Shown here one piece after another: positions 1 through 8,059 of a DNA stretch of 64,000 nucleotides. The stretch comes from Methyloceanibacter sp. wino2 (GTDB taxonomy: Bacteria; Pseudomonadota; Alphaproteobacteria; Rhizobiales; Methyloligellaceae). How positions within the stretch are numbered: the first letter of the stretch is position 1; each line of letters begins with the position of its first letter. The stretch is taken from the NCBI RefSeq assembly GCF_003071365.1, contig NZ_CP028960.1, positions 2,524,501-2,588,500 of the forward strand, read 5' to 3'. The notes below the pieces were generated by a model. The model made no database searches and was not told the DNA's origin. It saw only the letters and a program-made list of their open reading frames with translations. The position numbers and the translations under genes were made by a program.

Positions 1-157
1 AGGACTCCGGCATCTGGGTGGGCCGCCGCAACAAAACGCGGACACGGTAGCCGCGGTCCGTGAGGCCTTTCAGAAGATGCTGGCCGATGAAACCCGTCGC
101 GCCGGTGAGGGCCACCAGCGGTTTGCGGTCCGGTTCTTGAGCCTTTGCGCCCGGCAT
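1..157 (-). CDS. NAD(P)-dependent epimerase/dehydratase-type protein, N-terminal fragment
   Basis: Only the first 52 residues lie in the window; the gene runs off the left edge. Residues about 16 to 29 form a Rossmann nucleotide-binding turn (ALTGATGFIGQHLL, the TGxxGxxG pattern of extended short-chain dehydrogenases), followed by a second beta strand (YRVRVLLRR) whose arginines suggest NADP rather than NAD. The ATG at 157 is preceded by a well-spaced GGAG. Families with this start include sugar epimerases and complex I NDUFA9-like proteins; the fragment is too short to choose. It is convergent with nothing on its own strand and lies about 100 bases from the end of the next minus-strand gene. 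Confidence 0.75.
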   Translation of the reverse strand, partial: MPGAKAQEPDRKPLVALTGATGFIGQHLLKGLTDRGYRVRVLLRRPTQMPES

Positions 158-260
158 GCTGCTCCACGCTTCACGACGGGCGCTGGCCCGTCCTTCAGAA
201 CACGGAGTTCACAATCACAATTGGGCTAGAGCAAGCCCTTCGCCGGCCTGTCTCGAAGTC

Positions 261-1229
261 TCAGAATTTGAAGCTGACCGCCGCGTCGAAGGTCTCCCCT
301 TCGAACGTATTCTTGGCGTTGAACTCCTTGTAGTACTTCACGATCACCGTCAGAGCCTTGGTCGGATCGGGGCTGGTGGTGAAGGTGACGATGGGGCCGA
401 CGCCATAGACTTCGGACTCGAACGCTCCCAAGCGCGCGCCCGCGCCACTGTCGCCGGTCACCTGGATCATGCCGTAGCTCGCCACGCCCACGCCCAAGGG
501 TCCGAAATTCTTGGTGATCGTGCCTTCCAGATTGACGATGTCGCCGGTGAGGTAGTTCGTTGCCGTGTTCTCGGTGTTCCATGTGTAGAGCACGGCGCCG
601 GTCGCCTGCCAGCCCGTCTGCGGATCGAAATAGGTGGCCGCGAAACGGGGCATGAAAGCCCAATGATTGAGGCTCGTGTTCGCGAGTTGATCGGTGCTGT
701 AGTCGCCCGTCGGCGCCAGGACGAACATGGCGACGTTCCAGTGCCAATTGCCCTCGTTCCAGCCGAGGATCGCCGGTGCGAAGACCATGTCGCCGAGGGC
801 AAAATTGTTATCGCCCCGGTTGACGGTGAACCCGCCGACCGTGTTTCCGAGCGGTCCCGTGAAGGTGGGGATCCCTAGTCCGACATCGACGTCCATGGCG
901 ACCACGGTCGGCGTGACGTTCACCGCAAACGTGCCGCCGAGAGGCTTCCACGGTGTCACATAGGTCAGAGAGCCCACCGTTGCGGTGAAGTTCTGGTCGA
1001 CGCCAAGGTCGACACGGCCATTCAAGATCGTGGTGTCGGCACTGCCGCTGTAATCGTAGACGTCGGTGCGGAGATAAAATCCGGGCACGGAGGGGATGAC
1101 CCCGCCAAAGATGTCCGTGTAGCCCTTGAGCCAAGGACTGGCACCGAACTCGGCGCTTTGCGCGGCACCTGGTGCCGATACGGCGGCAAGCAGTGCCAAG
1201 CCGCCGGCAACGAGACTCTTTCTGGCCAT
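261..1229 (-). CDS. Outer-membrane channel-like protein of the phenol meta-pathway (SphA/COG4313) family
   Basis: About 322 residues. A Sec signal peptide is clear (MARKSLVAGG, a hydrophobic core, then GAAQSAEF), and the mature part is made of alternating strands rich in Gly, Asn, Thr and aromatic residues, ending in a terminal Phe (VSFKF) as expected for an outer-membrane beta barrel. The family is best known from operons for degradation of aromatics, where it is thought to help uptake of hydrophobic compounds; no degradation genes are seen here, so the substrate is unknown. I chose the ATG at 1229 because a G-rich Shine-Dalgarno lies just upstream; an in-frame ATG at 1262 lacks one. The Crp/Fnr regulator upstream reads in the same direction and could control it. 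Confidence 0.75.
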   Translation of the reverse strand: MARKSLVAGGLALLAAVSAPGAAQSAEFGASPWLKGYTDIFGGVIPSVPGFYLRTDVYDYSGSADTTILNGRVDLGVDQNFTATVGSLTYVTPWKPLGGTFAVNVTPTVVAMDVDVGLGIPTFTGPLGNTVGGFTVNRGDNNFALGDMVFAPAILGWNEGNWHWNVAMFVLAPTGDYSTDQLANTSLNHWAFMPRFAATYFDPQTGWQATGAVLYTWNTENTATNYLTGDIVNLEGTITKNFGPLGVGVASYGMIQVTGDSGAGARLGAFESEVYGVGPIVTFTTSPDPTKALTVIVKYYKEFNAKNTFEGETFDAAVSFKF

Positions 1230-1393
1230 CGATTTTGCCCCCCGTTTGCTGCCTTTTGGCATTCTTGAGGGGAGTCTATCCCGGGCATGGCTCGTATCGC
1301 CATGGCATTTTGCGTCAGCGCCCGCGGATCACGGGGCGCCGTGCATATTTGCAACAGGCTGTGTTCTCGCGGTTGTGTGGACCCGCCGCCCGG

Positions 1394-2086
1394 CTAACCC
1401 CTGATGACTTTCTGTAGGCCTTTGGGGTCGACGACTTTGATCCGGCCATACCCTTGCTCCACAAGGCCGTCGCGCACGAAGCGGGCGATTGTGCGCCGCA
1501 GCGTCGGCAAGGAGACAGCCAATAGCTGCGCGAGGTCGGGCTGAGAGATTCGAACCCAACCGTCGGCCTTCGGATGAGCGTCTGTTTCGAGGAGCAGCCG
1601 GTCGGCCACCCGCTTGTCGATGGAGACGATGGCCAGGTTCGCGAGAACGTTGAGGGCGATCCTGACGTTCTCATAGGCGAGCGTGTAGAAGTCCGTGTGC
1701 AGCCGGGGATCCTCGCGCACGAGACGGGTAATACCCTGAGGACTGAGCTGAACCATTGTTGTCGTCCCGGTGGCATGAACCGAGACGAGGCGGGGGGCAT
1801 CGGCAAAAAGCGCGAGGTCGCCGATCCAAAAGCCGGAACCGGCGTGGTGCGCGATGTAATCTTCGCCGTCGTTCCGCGGATAAGCGATCTTGATGGATCC
1901 ATCCACCATGCCGAAGACGCCGTTTGGGTTTTGCCCCGCGAGATAGATCGGCTCATGGGCCTCGAAGGTCCTGAGCCTCGCGATCGCGGCCAAGCGCTTT
2001 TGCGTCTCCTTGCTGCGCTCCGAGAACCACCCATGCGATTGCAGGACCCGAAGGGCGCCGTCCAGGTCCCAAGACTGTTTCTTCAT
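1394..2086 (-). CDS. Crp/Fnr-family transcriptional regulator
   Basis: 230 residues, normal for the family. Residues about 20 to 130 form the cyclic-nucleotide-binding-like beta roll (LRTFEAHEPIYLAGQ, VFGMVDGSIKI), then a long dimerisation helix and a C-terminal winged helix (ISQPDLAQLLAVSLPTLRRT as recognition region). There is no N-terminal cysteine cluster, so it is not an FNR-type iron-sulfur sensor; the ligand is unknown. It is followed on the same strand by the outer-membrane protein and diverges from the sulfatase gene, with about 180 bases between the two starts, so it may regulate either side. The ATG at 2086 has only a weak ribosome-binding site. Confidence 0.85.
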   Translation of the reverse strand: MKKQSWDLDGALRVLQSHGWFSERSKETQKRLAAIARLRTFEAHEPIYLAGQNPNGVFGMVDGSIKIAYPRNDGEDYIAHHAGSGFWIGDLALFADAPRLVSVHATGTTTMVQLSPQGITRLVREDPRLHTDFYTLAYENVRIALNVLANLAIVSIDKRVADRLLLETDAHPKADGWVRISQPDLAQLLAVSLPTLRRTIARFVRDGLVEQGYGRIKVVDPKGLQKVIRG

Positions 2087-2267
2087 ACGGGAATCTCGTC
2101 AGGTGAGCAGGTTTTGATTAGCTGGGGAGAGTATGATCCGGTACTTTCCTTTACGCGACAATGAAGTCCGCACGGTTCACTGGGAGGTCAGAACCGTAGC
2201 ACGCAGATCAACTTCATCGCGTTCCCAAACTTGCGCAGAGAATGTTGAACAAACAAGGAGTGCTAGG

Positions 2268-3938
2268 ATGAGTTTCGGCTTGTACAAGCAGTTATGCGGC
2301 CTGTCGGTTGCTGCGCTGTTGGCCTGCGGTGGGGTTGCCCATGCGCAGGACACGAAGAGCAGTTCCGAAGGCGAGGCCAAGAAGCCCAATATTCTTTTGA
2401 TCGTTTCAGACGACACCGGGTGGGGCGATCTCGGCCCTTATCTCGGCGGCGAGGGGCGGGGCATGCAAACCCCGAATTTCGATAAGCTCGCCAAAGAAGG
2501 CATGGTCTTCACCAATTTCTATGGCCAGCCGAGCTGCACGCCCGGCCGTGCCGCGATTCAGACCGGACGTATTCCGAACCGCAGCGGCATGACCACCGTG
2601 GCCTTCCAGGGTCAGGGCGGCGGTCTGCCGGCTGCCGAATGGACGCTGGCGTCGGTCCTGAAGAAGGCCGACTACAACACCTACTTCACCGGCAAATGGC
2701 ATTTGGGCGAGTCGGACTATGCGCTGCCGAACGCCCAAGGCTACGACGTGATGAAGTACACCTTCCTCTATCACCTCAACGCCTACACCTATCCCGACCC
2801 CAAGTGGTTCCCGGATATGAGCCCTGAGCTGCGGGAGATGTTCAAGAAGGTGACCAAGGGCTCGCTTTCCGGCAAGGCCGGCGAGAAGCCGGTTCAGGAC
2901 TGGGAAGTCAATGGCGAGTATGTGAACACGCCTGAGAAGGGCGTGGTCGGCATCCCCTATCTCGACGAGTATGTCGAGAAGGCCGCGACCGAATTTCTCG
3001 AAGAAGCCGCCAAGTCGGACAAGCCGTTCTTCATCAACGTGAACTTCATGAAGAACCATCAGCCCAACATGCCGGCACCGGAGTTCGAGCATAAGTCGAT
3101 CTCGAAGTCCAAGTACGCCGATGCGGTCGTCGAGCTCGATACCCGTGTTGGCAATCTCTTGAAGAAGCTGGACGAACTCGGCCTCGCCGACAACACCGTG
3201 GTCTTCTACACGGTCGACAATGGTGCCTGGCAGGACGTCTATCCGGACGCCGGCTACACGCCGTTCCGTGGCACCAAGGGTACGGTGCGCGAAGGCGGCA
3301 ACCGCGTGCCGTCCATGGTGCGCTGGCCCGGTAAGGTGGACGGCGGCTCGAAGAGCGACGCCATCCTGGGCGGTCTTGATCTGATGGCGACGTTCGCTTC
3401 GGTCGCGGGCATTGAGTTGCCGACGGAGGACCGTGACGGCAAGCCGATTATCTTCGACAGCTACGACATGACCCCAGTCTGGACCGGCAAGGGCAAATCC
3501 GACCGCAAGGAGTGGTTCTACTTCACCGAGGACGAGCTTTCGCCCGGTGCGGTTCGCGTGAACCAGTTCAAGTACGTGTTCAACCTGCGCGGCGATGACG
3601 GTGCCCACACGGGGGGGCTCGCGGTCGATACGAACCTTGGCTGGAAGGGTGCAAGCAAGTATGTGGCGACGGTCCCTCAGGTGTTCGACCTCTTGGCCGA
3701 TCCGCAGGAGCGCTACGACATCTTCATGACCACCTTTAAGGAAAGCACCTGGGCGGTGGTTCCGGCCAATGAGTCGGTGGCGAAGCTCATGAAGTCGTAC
3801 GTGAAGTATCCGCCGCGGAAACTTCAGAGCGAGACCTATACCGGTCCGATCACCATCTCCAGATACCAGTTGCTCAAGTCTGTCCAAGAGCAATTGGCAA
3901 AGGATGGCTTCAGCATCGGGTTGCCCACGGGCAACTAG
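2268..3938 (+). CDS. Secreted arylsulfatase-type sulfatase (family S1)
   Basis: 556 residues from the ATG at 2268, which has AAGGAG seven bases upstream; the frame is open further upstream but without a plausible start. An N-terminal signal peptide ends near VAHAQ. The core signature is complete: metal-binding Asp48-Asp49 in SDDTGWGD, and Cys90 in the CTPGR motif (CxPxR), the residue normally converted to formylglycine by a sulfatase-maturating enzyme. Later metal and substrate motifs are visible (GKWHLG, VFYTVDNG, FRGTKGTVREGG). The enzyme hydrolyses sulfate esters in the periplasm, but the substrate cannot be read from sequence. A strong terminator follows, then a HAD phosphatase gene. No maturase (FGE or anSME) lies in this window. 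Confidence 0.9.
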   Translation: MSFGLYKQLCGLSVAALLACGGVAHAQDTKSSSEGEAKKPNILLIVSDDTGWGDLGPYLGGEGRGMQTPNFDKLAKEGMVFTNFYGQPSCTPGRAAIQTGRIPNRSGMTTVAFQGQGGGLPAAEWTLASVLKKADYNTYFTGKWHLGESDYALPNAQGYDVMKYTFLYHLNAYTYPDPKWFPDMSPELREMFKKVTKGSLSGKAGEKPVQDWEVNGEYVNTPEKGVVGIPYLDEYVEKAATEFLEEAAKSDKPFFINVNFMKNHQPNMPAPEFEHKSISKSKYADAVVELDTRVGNLLKKLDELGLADNTVVFYTVDNGAWQDVYPDAGYTPFRGTKGTVREGGNRVPSMVRWPGKVDGGSKSDAILGGLDLMATFASVAGIELPTEDRDGKPIIFDSYDMTPVWTGKGKSDRKEWFYFTEDELSPGAVRVNQFKYVFNLRGDDGAHTGGLAVDTNLGWKGASKYVATVPQVFDLLADPQERYDIFMTTFKESTWAVVPANESVAKLMKSYVKYPPRKLQSETYTGPITISRYQLLKSVQEQLAKDGFSIGLPTGN

Positions 3939-3990
3939 TTCCGACGCGCGAGGCTTCGTCTAACGAGGCTTCGACCAATAGGCTATAAGA

Positions 3991-4025
3991 GAGGCGGCCC
4001 GGCGACGGGCCGCCTCTTTTCGTTT
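3991..4025 (+). terminator. Rho-independent terminator after the sulfatase gene
   Basis: A perfect 10-base-pair stem (GAGGCGGCCC with GGGCCGCCTC), a six-base loop, and a TTTTCGTTTT tail. It sits about 50 bases after the sulfatase stop and 22 bases before the next start. Confidence 0.85.
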
Positions 4026-4047
4026 TGCGCGTGACGGGAGTGACAAC

Positions 4048-5091
4048 ATGATCACGACAGTTCGCCTCATGGCTGTTGCTGCCCTGATAGGCGTGTGGAT
4101 GGGAGCGTCCCCGGCTCCGGGGGACGATGCGCCCGACCCGCTACCGTCCTGGAACGAGGGTTCGCTCAAGTCCAACATCCTCGACTATGTCGCGCGCGTG
4201 ACGACCGAGGGCAGCCCCGACTTCGTGCCGAAGCCCGAACGCATCGCCACGTTCGATAATGACGGGACGCTGTGGGTCGAGAAGCCTGTCTATACGCAGT
4301 TCGTTTTCGTCATCGATCGAGTGAAGGCGGTGGCGAACCAGCATCCGGACTGGAAGACGAAGGAACCGTTCAAGTCCGTGCTCGACGGGAACACCGAGAA
4401 GCTTCTCACCTACGGCGAGAAGGGCGCCATGGCGCTCGTGACCGCGACCCATAGCGGCATGACTACGGTGGAGTTCAACGACATCGTGTCCACCTGGCTC
4501 AAGACGGCGAAGCATCCGAGGTACAAGCGCCTCTATACCGACCTCACCTATGCGCCGATGATCGAGCTGCTGGAGTATCTACGCGCCAACGGCTTCACGA
4601 CCTTTATCGTATCCGGGGGCGGCACGGCCTTCATGCGCGCCTATACCGAGCAGTGCTACGGCATCCCGCCCTGGCAGGTCGTGGGCTCGTCCGGGGAGAC
4701 TGAATTCCGCTACTGGGACTCGAGCCCGACCCTCGTGAAGCTGCCGGACCTCTTGTTCTTCGACGATGGGCCCGGCAAGGCGGAAGGCATCAATCACTAT
4801 ATCGGCCGGCAGCCGATCTTCGCCTTCGGCAACTCCATCGGCGACAAGGAGATGCTGGAATGGACGGCGAACTGCAAAGGCCTTTGCTTCATGGGGCTTG
4901 TTCATCACGACGATGCGAAACGCGAATACGCCTACGGGCCTGATTCAGATGTTGGGCGCTTTCCCGTCGAGTTGATGGAAGATGCCTTGGCGAACGGCTG
5001 GAATGTCGTCAGCATGAAGGACGATTGGAATCGGATTTTCGCCTGGGGCGCGCCTGAGGCGGCGGTGCCCGCGCAGGCACCGCAGGACTGA
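4048..5091 (+). CDS. Exported HAD-family phosphatase
   Basis: 347 residues with an N-terminal signal peptide (about residues 1 to 25). Motif I of the haloacid dehalogenase superfamily is FDNDGTLW, with catalytic Asp70 and Asp72; motif II is the Ser in FIVSGGG, and the acidic motif IV appears around FGNSIGDKEML. Proteins of this type are annotated as exported phosphoserine-phosphatase-like hydrolases and are often found beside sulfatases. The start has GGGAG upstream. The terminator before it suggests some independent transcription. The C-terminal Ala/Pro-rich tail looks disordered. The substrate is unknown. Confidence 0.85.
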   Translation: MITTVRLMAVAALIGVWMGASPAPGDDAPDPLPSWNEGSLKSNILDYVARVTTEGSPDFVPKPERIATFDNDGTLWVEKPVYTQFVFVIDRVKAVANQHPDWKTKEPFKSVLDGNTEKLLTYGEKGAMALVTATHSGMTTVEFNDIVSTWLKTAKHPRYKRLYTDLTYAPMIELLEYLRANGFTTFIVSGGGTAFMRAYTEQCYGIPPWQVVGSSGETEFRYWDSSPTLVKLPDLLFFDDGPGKAEGINHYIGRQPIFAFGNSIGDKEMLEWTANCKGLCFMGLVHHDDAKREYAYGPDSDVGRFPVELMEDALANGWNVVSMKDDWNRIFAWGAPEAAVPAQAPQD

Positions 5092-5116
5092 GCGACAATC
5101 GAGGGGGGGGGTAGCG

Positions 5117-5509
5117 ATGACCGCTTGGCTTGTCCTGATATCGGGCTGTATCGAAGTTCTGTTTGGTGCTTCGGCCATACTCGCTCCGGCCCTGGTCGTG
5201 GCCGGTGTCGGCGGGACCGATCTGGACGGTCCGGCCATGGCGCTCATACGCCTTCTGGGTGTGGCGACGTTGGCCGTCGGGGCCGGCGCTTTGCTGGGCC
5301 GGACCTGGGCGGCGCGGTCGCCCGATCCCGAACGGGCGTACGGCCTTGGCTCGTACGCGGCCGTCTCCCTGGCGATCTACAACATCGTCGCGGCGCCTGT
5401 GCTGCTTCTCGGAGCCATGGCCACCGGCAGCAGCGGGCTATGGGGAGGCGGCGCGCTCCACGGCGTCATCGCGCTGCTGTTCGTCTACGCGCTCGTGGCG
5501 CGCCGCTGA
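5117..5509 (+). CDS. Small integral membrane protein, unknown function
   Basis: 130 residues, almost entirely hydrophobic, with four likely transmembrane helices (about residues 4-28, 42-62, 75-100 and 108-126) and small Gly/Ala-rich packing motifs. A G-rich ribosome-binding stretch precedes the ATG, only 25 bases after the HAD gene, so the two are probably cotranscribed. I do not recognise the family; the size and layout resemble DoxX-like or DUF4345-like four-helix proteins, but no diagnostic motif is visible. Confidence 0.7.
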   Translation: MTAWLVLISGCIEVLFGASAILAPALVVAGVGGTDLDGPAMALIRLLGVATLAVGAGALLGRTWAARSPDPERAYGLGSYAAVSLAIYNIVAAPVLLLGAMATGSSGLWGGGALHGVIALLFVYALVARR

Positions 5510-5604
5510 CGAACCCCGCTGCCTTGCGAAAACATGCCTACTAGCAAGACCTGGCAGGTTTGCTGTAGGTTCTTGCCCGATAAGGGAAAACGCGTATCTG
5601 AGCG

Positions 5605-6843
5605 GTGCTTCCCTGGGGGAAAGTCTTGGGGAAGCTTTGTACTGTGTTCGCCTGCCGTAATCTTGCGCGGGCCCTTGCTCTTCTGACCATCGGAGCGTTG
5701 CTCGGAGGGTGCGCCGTCGCCGGCGCCCGCAATGCCGTTCCGGTTGGGCTCCAGGACAGCGCGAAGGTGTCCGGCATGGGATCGGAGACGATCCGCTTTT
5801 GGGGCGATGAACTGCCGCCGAACGTGGCCGCCTATCGCGCCAAGCGCGCCGCGCAGCTGAGACAAAACAACCCGAAATTGCGTCAGGGGGGACGGCCTGT
5901 CATGAACTCGTTGGCGCTGTCCGGCGGCGGCCCGTATGGCGCCTATGGCGCGGGCGTCTTGGCCGGCTGGACGGCGGCCGGCACGCGGCCAAGCTTCGAC
6001 GTGGTCACGGGTGTGTCCACGGGGGCGTTGAGCGCGCCGTTCGCCTTCCTCGGACCGAAATACGACCCTGCGCTGCGGCACGTCTTCACGCAGTCCCAGA
6101 CGAAAGACATCGCGCTCCTGCGGCCCGTGAAGGGGCTTCTCGGCGGGAGTTCGATGTCGAGCAATGCGCCGCTCGCGAAGCTGATCGCCCATTATGTGAC
6201 GCCGTCGTTTCTCGCTGAAGTCGCGGCCGAGCATCGCAAGGGGCGCCGGCTGCTGATCGGAACGACCAATCTCGATGCGGGGCGCCCGGTCATTTGGGAT
6301 ATGGGCGAAATCGCAGCGAGCGGTCGCCCCGAATCCGTCGAGCTCTTCCGGAGCGTCCTGCTTGCCTCTGCCGCCATCCCCGCGGCCTTCCCGCCGAGCT
6401 TCATCAAGGTCACCGCGGACGGCTATAGCTTCGAGGAGATGCACGTGGACGGCGGGACGACGCGCGAGGTCTTCCTCGCGCCGACGCAGCTCACGGTGGG
6501 GAGCGTGAACAAGGATCTCGGCGTTAAGCCCATCCGGCGCTTCTACGTCATTCTGAACGGCTATGTGATGCCGCACCCGAAAGCGGTGAAACCGTACACG
6601 ATGGACATCGCCGGCCGCGCGATGTCGACGCTGCTCACGAACCAGGGGGTCGGAGATCTTTACCGGCTGTATGAGTTCTGCCAGCGTAACGGGATCGCCT
6701 ATAATCTGGCTTACATCCCTGAGGGCATCCAGGACACGAGCACCCAGCTCTTCGATCCGGTGTATATGACCGCGCTCTACGATGCGGGTTTCGAGATGGC
6801 CCGGCGGGGCTATCCCTGGCAGCACCAGCCTCCGGGGCTTTAG
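5605..6843 (+). CDS. Patatin-like phospholipase, lipoprotein
   Basis: Up to 412 residues. The patatin catalytic dyad is present: oxyanion loop SGGGPYGAYGAG (residues 106-117 from the GTG at 5605), nucleophile Ser138 in GVSTG, and Asp282 in VDGGT. The N-terminus is a lipoprotein signal ending in the lipobox LLGGC (Cys36), so the enzyme should be membrane-anchored and act on lipids at the envelope. The start is uncertain: GTG at 5605, TTG at 5626 (with GGGGGA five bases upstream) or GTG at 5644 (with GGGGAAG upstream) are all in frame, and the later two give a more normal signal-peptide length. It lies about 130 bases upstream of the aldolase gene. Confidence 0.88.
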   Translation: MLPWGKVLGKLCTVFACRNLARALALLTIGALLGGCAVAGARNAVPVGLQDSAKVSGMGSETIRFWGDELPPNVAAYRAKRAAQLRQNNPKLRQGGRPVMNSLALSGGGPYGAYGAGVLAGWTAAGTRPSFDVVTGVSTGALSAPFAFLGPKYDPALRHVFTQSQTKDIALLRPVKGLLGGSSMSSNAPLAKLIAHYVTPSFLAEVAAEHRKGRRLLIGTTNLDAGRPVIWDMGEIAASGRPESVELFRSVLLASAAIPAAFPPSFIKVTADGYSFEEMHVDGGTTREVFLAPTQLTVGSVNKDLGVKPIRRFYVILNGYVMPHPKAVKPYTMDIAGRAMSTLLTNQGVGDLYRLYEFCQRNGIAYNLAYIPEGIQDTSTQLFDPVYMTALYDAGFEMARRGYPWQHQPPGL

Positions 6844-6973
6844 GCCAGCGGCGCATTTTGCCCTTGCTGACAATCCCCGGCGAAAGCCCGGAATCGTGGC
6901 TTGTAACAGGCGCCCCGGCATGGCTTATGGGCTGCAATACGCGCTGACGTTCAGAGTGACACGGAGGAACGAC

Positions 6974-7999
6974 ATGGATCTTGAGGCCTTGAACAAAGTC
7001 GCCACCGCCATGACCCAGCCGGGCAAGGGGCTTCTTGCGGCGGACGAATCAAGCGGGACGATCAAGAAGCGGTTCGACGCGATCGGCGTTGAATCGACGG
7101 AAGAAAACCGGCGCGACTACCGCGAATTCCTGTTCCGCACCGAGCCGGCCATGAAGGACCGGATTTCGGGTGTCATTCTGTACGACGAGACCATCCGCCA
7201 GAAGGCGGCCGACGGCACGCCGCTGGTCAAGATCATCGAGGCCGCAGGCTCCATTCCCGGCATTAAGGTGGACGCCGGCGCCAAGCCGCTCGCCTTCTGC
7301 CCCGGTGAGACCATCACCGAGGGCCTCGACGGCCTGCGCGACCGGCTGATCGAATACCGCGAACTCGGCGCCAAGTTCTGCAAATGGCGCGCCGTGATCA
7401 ATATCGGCGATGGTATTCCGAGCCACGACGCCATCAACTCCAATGCCCACGCGCTCGCCCGCTATGCGGCGCTGTGCCAGGAGCAGCAGCTCGTGCCGAT
7501 TGTGGAGCCCGAGGTCCTGATGGACGGTGACCACACGATCGAGCGCTGCGAGGCCGTGACGACGTGGACGCTGAAGACCGTGTTCATGGAGCTGTACTAC
7601 GCGAAGGTGCAGCTCGAGGGCATGGTGCTGAAGCCCAACATGATCGTGCCTGGCAAGAAATGCGCGACGCAGGCTTCCGACGAGGAGATCGCTGACCGGA
7701 CCATCCGAGTCTTGAAGGACTGCGTACCCTCCGCCGTGCCGGGCATCGCCTTCCTGTCGGGCGGTCAGGATGATGTAGAGGCTACCGCGCGCCTCGACGC
7801 CATGAACCGCATTGGCGGGTTCCCTTGGCACCTGACCTTCTCCTATGGCCGCGCGCTGCAGCATGCGCCGCAGGTTGCCTGGTCGGGTAAGAAGGACAAC
7901 GTGCCGGCGGCGCAGGCCGCGTTCTCGCATCGTGCGGAGATGAACGGGCTCGCGACGCTCGGCGAATGGACCGAAGCGATCGAGAAGAAGGCCGCGTAA
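6974..7999 (+). CDS. Class I fructose-bisphosphate aldolase
   Basis: 341 residues, matching the animal/plant-type class I family (FbaB of E. coli is unrelated in layout). It cleaves fructose-1,6-bisphosphate into DHAP and glyceraldehyde-3-phosphate without metal. Lys220 in MVLKPNM is the Schiff-base lysine; Lys137 (CKWRAVI) and Glu178 (IVEPE) match the other active-site residues, and ADESSGTI is the phosphate-binding N-terminal signature. The ATG at 6974 has ACGGAGG upstream; a longer open frame from 6782 has no support and would overlap the patatin gene. A terminator follows directly. The C-terminus ends in KKAA, so the C-terminal tyrosine of vertebrate aldolases is missing, as is common in bacteria. 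Confidence 0.93.
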   Translation: MDLEALNKVATAMTQPGKGLLAADESSGTIKKRFDAIGVESTEENRRDYREFLFRTEPAMKDRISGVILYDETIRQKAADGTPLVKIIEAAGSIPGIKVDAGAKPLAFCPGETITEGLDGLRDRLIEYRELGAKFCKWRAVINIGDGIPSHDAINSNAHALARYAALCQEQQLVPIVEPEVLMDGDHTIERCEAVTTWTLKTVFMELYYAKVQLEGMVLKPNMIVPGKKCATQASDEEIADRTIRVLKDCVPSAVPGIAFLSGGQDDVEATARLDAMNRIGGFPWHLTFSYGRALQHAPQVAWSGKKDNVPAAQAAFSHRAEMNGLATLGEWTEAIEKKAA

Positions 8000-8030
8000 A
8001 ATAGCCTTCCGGTACTGCTTGGAAACGCGA

Positions 8031-8059
8031 AAGGCGGGAGCATGTCTCCCGCCTTTTTC
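8031..8059. terminator. Bidirectional terminator between aldolase and P-type ATPase
   Basis: The inverted repeat AAGGCGGGAG / CTCCCGCCTT has a five-base loop (catgt) and is followed by TTTCTT on the plus strand. It lies between convergent genes ending at 7999 and 8060, so it can serve both. Confidence 0.8.

Noticed and set aside
1540-1565. tRNA-like T-arm (GATTCGAACCC)
   Set aside because: It lies inside the Crp/Fnr coding region and no acceptor or anticodon arms can be paired around it.
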